A DNA stretch of 64,000 nucleotides. It comes from Mycobacterium celatum. Lineage in GTDB: Bacteria; Actinomycetota; Actinomycetes; Mycobacteriales; Mycobacteriaceae. Of this stretch, positions 60,855 through 64,000 are shown in pieces (the first letter of the stretch is position 1; the number at the start of each line of letters is the position of its first letter). The notes beneath the pieces are model-generated. The model was given only the letters and a program-made list of their open reading frames with translations, was not told the origin of the DNA and did not search any database. The translations under genes and the position numbers were made by a program. The stretch lies in contig NZ_LQOM01000046.1 in assembly GCF_002101595.1 (NCBI RefSeq), positions 1-64,000 on the forward strand, read 5' to 3'.

Positions 60855-60879
60855 GTACCCCTGGCTGGCGAGGGCAAAC
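60855..60879 (-). promoter_or_regulatory. SigF-type promoter of the LLM-SRPBCC-FDH-PfpI operon
   Basis: On the minus strand GTTT (60876-60879), 15 bases, GGGTAC (60855-60860), a full match to the SigF pattern. The -10 ends nine bases before ATG 60845, so the mRNA should be leaderless or nearly so. Confidence 0.65.
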
Positions 60880-60887
60880 GGTCTGGC

Positions 60888-61352
60888 TTACAACCGGTCT
60901 TTCACGGCCGCCGACAGCCGCGCCCCGTCGGCCTTGCCGGCCGCGATGGCGGTGGCGGCCTTCATCACCATGCCCATCTGTTTCATGCCGGGCCGCTCCC
61001 CGATCTGCTCGGCCACCTGGGCGATGGCGGTGTCGACGACGTCGGCCAGCTCGCCCTCGGTGAGCGGCGGCGGCAGGTATTCGTCGATCACCCGGGCTTC
61101 GGCGTGCTCGTTGGCGGCCAACTCACCGCGGCCGTTCTGGGTGTAAATCTCGGCCGCCTCGCCCCGCTTGCGCGATTCGCGGGCCAGGACCTTGATCACC
61201 TCGTCGTCGGAGAGCTCCCGCGACGCCTTGCCGGAGACCTCCTCGGTCTGGATCGCGGCCAGCAGCATGCGCAGCGTCGCGGTGCGCAACTTGTCCTGCG
61301 ACTTCATCGCCTCGGTCAAATCTGACCGCAGCCGGGATTTGAGTTCCGCCAT
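60888..61352 (-). CDS. GatB/YqeY-domain protein (Rv3688c type)
   Basis: A 154-residue helical protein with the YqeY signature: MAELKSRLRSDLTEAMKSQD, RMLLAAIQTEEV, RGEAAEIYTQNGR, LPPPLTEGEL. It resembles the C-terminal domain of the amidotransferase subunit GatB that contacts tRNA; free YqeY proteins may assist tRNA-related amidation, but this is not proved. It marks the return to the conserved gene order after the accessory region. Confidence 0.92.
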   Translation of the reverse strand: MAELKSRLRSDLTEAMKSQDKLRTATLRMLLAAIQTEEVSGKASRELSDDEVIKVLARESRKRGEAAEIYTQNGRGELAANEHAEARVIDEYLPPPLTEGELADVVDTAIAQVAEQIGERPGMKQMGMVMKAATAIAAGKADGARLSAAVKDRL

Positions 61353-61446
61353 AGCCCAGACGCTACGCGGCGGTCGTTGAGAATTGCCCGGACGGTCGAC
61401 AGGATGGGAGCCATGATCAAGACGACGGCTCCTGCATGATCACGTT

Positions 61447-62709
61447 GTGAGCACGCCGCCGTACGACTACCCGGACTATCCGGAGCCGGGGTATCCGCCG
61501 CCTGGTTACGGACCGCCGGGCTATCCGCCCGCCGGCTATCCACCGCCCGGTTACGGTCCGCCACCCCCGGGTTACGGCCCGCCGCCGGGTTACGGTCCTC
61601 CACCGGGTTACGGACCACCACAGGGCTACGGTCCACCACCCGGTTACGGCCCCCCGCCGGGCTACGGGCCACCGCCTCCCGGTTACGGACCACCACAGGG
61701 CTACGGACCGCCACCCGCTTACGGGCCACCACAGTTCGTCCCGGGAGCCCCGCGGCCGGGCATCATCCCGCTGCGACCGTTGAGCCTCAGCGACATCTAC
61801 AACGGCGCGGTCGGCTACATCCGCGCCAATCCCAAGGCCACGCTGGGATTGACGGCGATCATCGTGGTGATCGTGCAGATCCTGGTGTTGGTCGTGTCGG
61901 CCGGACCGCTTGCTGCCGCGGCCCGGCTGCGGGGTACACCGAGCGACGAGCTGACCGCCGGTGACGTGGCCACCTGGGTAACGTCGGTGGGCGCCGGCGC
62001 CCTGGTCAGCTGGCTGGCCGGAATCCTTCTCGCCGGCATGCTCACCGTTGTCGTCGGCCGGGCCGTATTCGGATCCACGATCACGATCGGCGAGACCTGG
62101 ACCAAGATTCGCGGGCGGCTGCCCGCATTGATCGGCCTGGCGGCGCTGGAAGGCGCCGGGGCGATATTGCTCATCGCCGTGGTGGTGCTGATCATCGCCG
62201 CGGCCGGCGCCGTCGGCAACGGTGCGGCGGCATTCCTCATCGGCTTCCCGCTGATACTGGCCGCGATCGCCGCGGTGGCCTACGCCTACACCGTGCTGTC
62301 GTTCGCGCCGGTGCTGATCGTGCTGGAGCAGCTGAGCGTCTTCGACGCCATCGGCAGGTCGTTCACATTGGTGCGCAACAGCTTCTGGCGAGTGCTGGGC
62401 ATCCGGCTGCTGACTGCCGTCGTCATGTTTCTGGTGGCCGGCGCGGTGGCGGCGCCATTCAATTCCGTCGGTCAGCTGCTGGCCGACCCGGCAGGCGGCC
62501 CCGCGCTGATCAGCATGACGGTGAGCGCGGTTGGATCAGCGATCGGGCGCGTCATCACCGCTCCGTTCAACGCGGGTGTCATCGTCTTGCTCTACACCGA
62601 TCGGCGGATGCGTGCCGAGGCGTTCGATCTGATCTTGCAGACCGGCGCGGCGGGCGGCCCGGCAGCAGCGGCATCCACGGATTATTTGTGGCTGACCCGG
62701 CCGGTGTGA
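61447..62709 (+). CDS. Pro/Gly/Tyr-rich membrane protein (Rv3689 type)
   Basis: A 420-residue protein. The first 95 residues are a low-complexity PPGYGPP-type repeat; the remainder has about six membrane helices with conserved loops (FGSTITIGETWTKIRGRLP, ERSVFDAIGRSFTLVRNSFW-like region) as in DUF7544/GDPD-membrane-like proteins. The cytosolic repeat may condense or bind partners, which is inference. GTG 61447. It begins a run with the DUF4129 and DUF4350 genes, part of the conserved MoxR2 neighbourhood. Confidence 0.8.
   Translation: MSTPPYDYPDYPEPGYPPPGYGPPGYPPAGYPPPGYGPPPPGYGPPPGYGPPPGYGPPQGYGPPPGYGPPPGYGPPPPGYGPPQGYGPPPAYGPPQFVPGAPRPGIIPLRPLSLSDIYNGAVGYIRANPKATLGLTAIIVVIVQILVLVVSAGPLAAAARLRGTPSDELTAGDVATWVTSVGAGALVSWLAGILLAGMLTVVVGRAVFGSTITIGETWTKIRGRLPALIGLAALEGAGAILLIAVVVLIIAAAGAVGNGAAAFLIGFPLILAAIAAVAYAYTVLSFAPVLIVLEQLSVFDAIGRSFTLVRNSFWRVLGIRLLTAVVMFLVAGAVAAPFNSVGQLLADPAGGPALISMTVSAVGSAIGRVITAPFNAGVIVLLYTDRRMRAEAFDLILQTGAAGGPAAAASTDYLWLTRPV
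61490..61735 (+). repeat. tandem coding repeat for PPGYGPP units
   Basis: About twelve imperfect units coding for Gly-Tyr-Gly-Pro-Pro with small insertions (GGTTACGGACCACC-like). Third-base changes differ between units, so the array is old and not freshly duplicated. Copy number could vary between strains. Confidence 0.8.
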
Positions 62710-62722
62710 GGACACGCTGAGC

Positions 62723-63331
62723 ATGCCCACCATCGACATCGACCGCGATGCCGCGCATCAGGCCGCGCAACGTGAACTCGCCAAACCGATGTATCCGAAG
62801 CCCTCCCTGACGCAACGCTTTCACGAGTGGGTCAACGAACTGCTCTATCGCGTGGTCGAGAAGGGATCCACGATTCCGGGCGGCTGGTTCACCGTCGCCG
62901 TGCTGCTCACCTTGCTGGCGGTCGCCGTGGTGGTTGCTGTCCGCATCGCGCGACGCACGATGCGCACCCGCCGCGGAGCGGATTACCCACTGTTCGAGGC
63001 CGGCCCGCTCAGCGCCGGGGCACATCGCGCCAGCGCGGAACGCTTTGCCGCCGAAGGCAATTGGGCAATGGCAATTCGGCACCGGTTGCGCGCAGTCGCT
63101 CGCGGACTCGAGGAGACCGGAGTGCTCGACCCGGCGCCCGGCCGCACCGCCAACGAGCTGGCCCGCGACGCGGCCGCCCGCATACCGCAGCTCTTGGCTG
63201 AATTCACCCAAGCTGCAACGGCTTTCAATGACGTCACCTACGGCGAGCGGCCAGGTACGCCGGAGGGCTACCGGCTGATCTCCGACCTCGACGACCACCT
63301 CCTGCGATCGGGCTCGGCGGCAATCCGGTGA
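62723..63331 (+). CDS. DUF4129 membrane protein (Rv3690 type)
   Basis: A 202-residue protein with one membrane helix (GWFTVAVLLTLLAVAVVVAV) and the DUF4129 C-terminal domain (ERFAAEGNWAMAIRHRLRAVARGLEETGVL, RTANELARDAA, FNDVTYGERP), common next to MoxR AAA+ genes. It probably assists a membrane-linked MoxR chaperone. ATG 62723. Its stop overlaps the next start as GTGA. Confidence 0.85.
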   Translation: MPTIDIDRDAAHQAAQRELAKPMYPKPSLTQRFHEWVNELLYRVVEKGSTIPGGWFTVAVLLTLLAVAVVVAVRIARRTMRTRRGADYPLFEAGPLSAGAHRASAERFAAEGNWAMAIRHRLRAVARGLEETGVLDPAPGRTANELARDAAARIPQLLAEFTQAATAFNDVTYGERPGTPEGYRLISDLDDHLLRSGSAAIR

Positions 63332-64000
63332 AGGCACGGTTGCGATCCTGGCGGTGGGTGCTATTGACGCTGGCCGCCATCTGCGCCGTCGCCGCCGTCA
63401 CGACATACCTGACCGCGCCACGCCCGGGTGGCCGGATGGACCCGGCATCCACCGGGCCGGAAGGTGCGCACGCCCTGGTCGCGCTGCTGCGCGACCACGG
63501 TGTCGACGTGGTCGTCGCCAACAGCGTCGCGGATGCCGAAAATGCCACGCGCCCGGACACATTGCTGCTGATCGCGCAGGCCCAGTACGTCACCGACGAC
63601 ACGTTGTTGCACCGGTTGGCCCACACCCCGGGGGATCTGCTGCTGGTGGAGCCGACGTCGCGCGCCCGCGCCGTGTTGGCGCCTGACATCCGTAGCTCCG
63701 GCGCCAGCGCGTTGGACAGCAAACCCGATTGCACGCTGCGCGGGGCGAATCGGGCCGGATCGGTAGAGTTCGGGCCCACCAACACCTTTCGCGCCGCCGA
63801 CGACCGCGTGATCACCAGCTGCTACGGCGGGGCGCTGGTCCGCTACCGGGACGGTGAACGCACCGTCACCCTGGTCGGCAGTACCGACTTCATCACCAAC
63901 AGCGGCCTGCCGCGGGCCGGCAACGCCGCGCTGGCGATGAACCTTGCCGGTGATCGCGGACGTCTCGTCTGGTATGCGCCGCAACACGCCGAGGGCGAAA
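63328..64000 (+). CDS. DUF4350 membrane protein, 5' part (Rv3691 type)
   Basis: GTG 63328 (GTGA overlap) opens a frame that runs off the window. It has an N-terminal membrane helix (WVLLTLAAICAVAAVTTY), then a DUF4350 domain: STGPEGAHALVALLRDHGVDVVV, LLIAQAQYVTDD, LLLVEPTSRAR, VTLVGSTDFITN and MNLAGD. These proteins accompany DUF4129 and MoxR genes. About 224 codons are visible; moxR2 would be expected just beyond the edge. Confidence 0.85.
   Translation, partial: MKARLRSWRWVLLTLAAICAVAAVTTYLTAPRPGGRMDPASTGPEGAHALVALLRDHGVDVVVANSVADAENATRPDTLLLIAQAQYVTDDTLLHRLAHTPGDLLLVEPTSRARAVLAPDIRSSGASALDSKPDCTLRGANRAGSVEFGPTNTFRAADDRVITSCYGGALVRYRDGERTVTLVGSTDFITNSGLPRAGNAALAMNLAGDRGRLVWYAPQHAEGE

Noticed and set aside
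61490-61735. Possible CRISPR-like array
   Set aside because: The repeats are coding, in frame and of uneven length with no unique spacers; no cas genes are present.

Overview
The window is GC-rich actinobacterial DNA and almost certainly comes from a Mycobacterium. Gene order from about 2.4 kb to 47.9 kb follows the Mycobacterium tuberculosis Rv3630-Rv3684 block (correspondences recalled from memory, not searched), and the last 3 kb return to Rv3688c-Rv3691. The PpgS/Rv3632 pair, which makes the galactosamine donor for arabinogalactan, fits a slow-growing species; the species itself cannot be named from the sequence. Genes that interrupt this block in M. tuberculosis (Rv3633, Rv3636-Rv3643, PE33, PE_PGRS60/61) are absent here.

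Layout. 0-2.3 kb: lactate monooxygenase and a TerC-type membrane protein. 2.4-7.4 kb: envelope glycan genes (flippase, ppgS, its partner, galE1, a large membrane protein). 7.4-18.1 kb: tRNA-Thr, DNA polymerase III delta', a membrane adenylate cyclase, topA, cspA, an SftH/MrfA-type helicase, and a sensor-domain protein. 18.1-22.6 kb: a seven-gene minus-strand Flp/Tad pilus-like locus ending in ssd/cpaF. 22.6-24.3 kb: two small RNAs (6C and an Ms1/MTS2823-type RNA) on either side of a HAD phosphatase. 24.3-30.1 kb: dppABCD peptide/heme importer plus a degenerate Fic-like protein. 30.2-48 kb: acs, two serine proteases (one is marP), ephE, a CoA-type NUDIX enzyme, a TlpA-like protein, nth, crp, a RidA/metallo-hydrolase operon, the paired Get3-like ATPases, whiB4, ponA2, a metallophosphoesterase and a frameshifted cysteine-synthase-like gene.

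48.4-60.9 kb is an accessory region between the Rv3684 and Rv3688c equivalents. It begins at tRNA-Pro(CGG) and holds a TPP-dependent oxidase-like enzyme, a lone SUKH protein, a frameshifted HNH (13E12-type) gene, a GH15 trehalase/glucoamylase with a glucose dehydrogenase, a heme-oxygenase-like diiron protein with CDGSH and HemK-like partners, and an operon of F420-type oxidoreductase, SRPBCC protein, formaldehyde-dehydrogenase-like enzyme and PfpI protein. Several promoters here match the mycobacterial SigF pattern (GTTT, 15-17 nt, GGGTA), so much of the region looks like a stationary-phase/stress module.

Two regulatory themes stand out. First, adenylate cyclase, Crp and the Ms1-type RNA lie in one window, and the Ms1 promoter carries a near-perfect Crp palindrome between its -35 and -10 boxes, which suggests a cAMP-Crp-Ms1-RNA polymerase circuit. 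Second, genes are tightly coupled by xTGA overlaps (ATGA, GTGA, TTGA), and one metallo-hydrolase appears to start with CTG in a CTGA overlap; many other genes appear leaderless.
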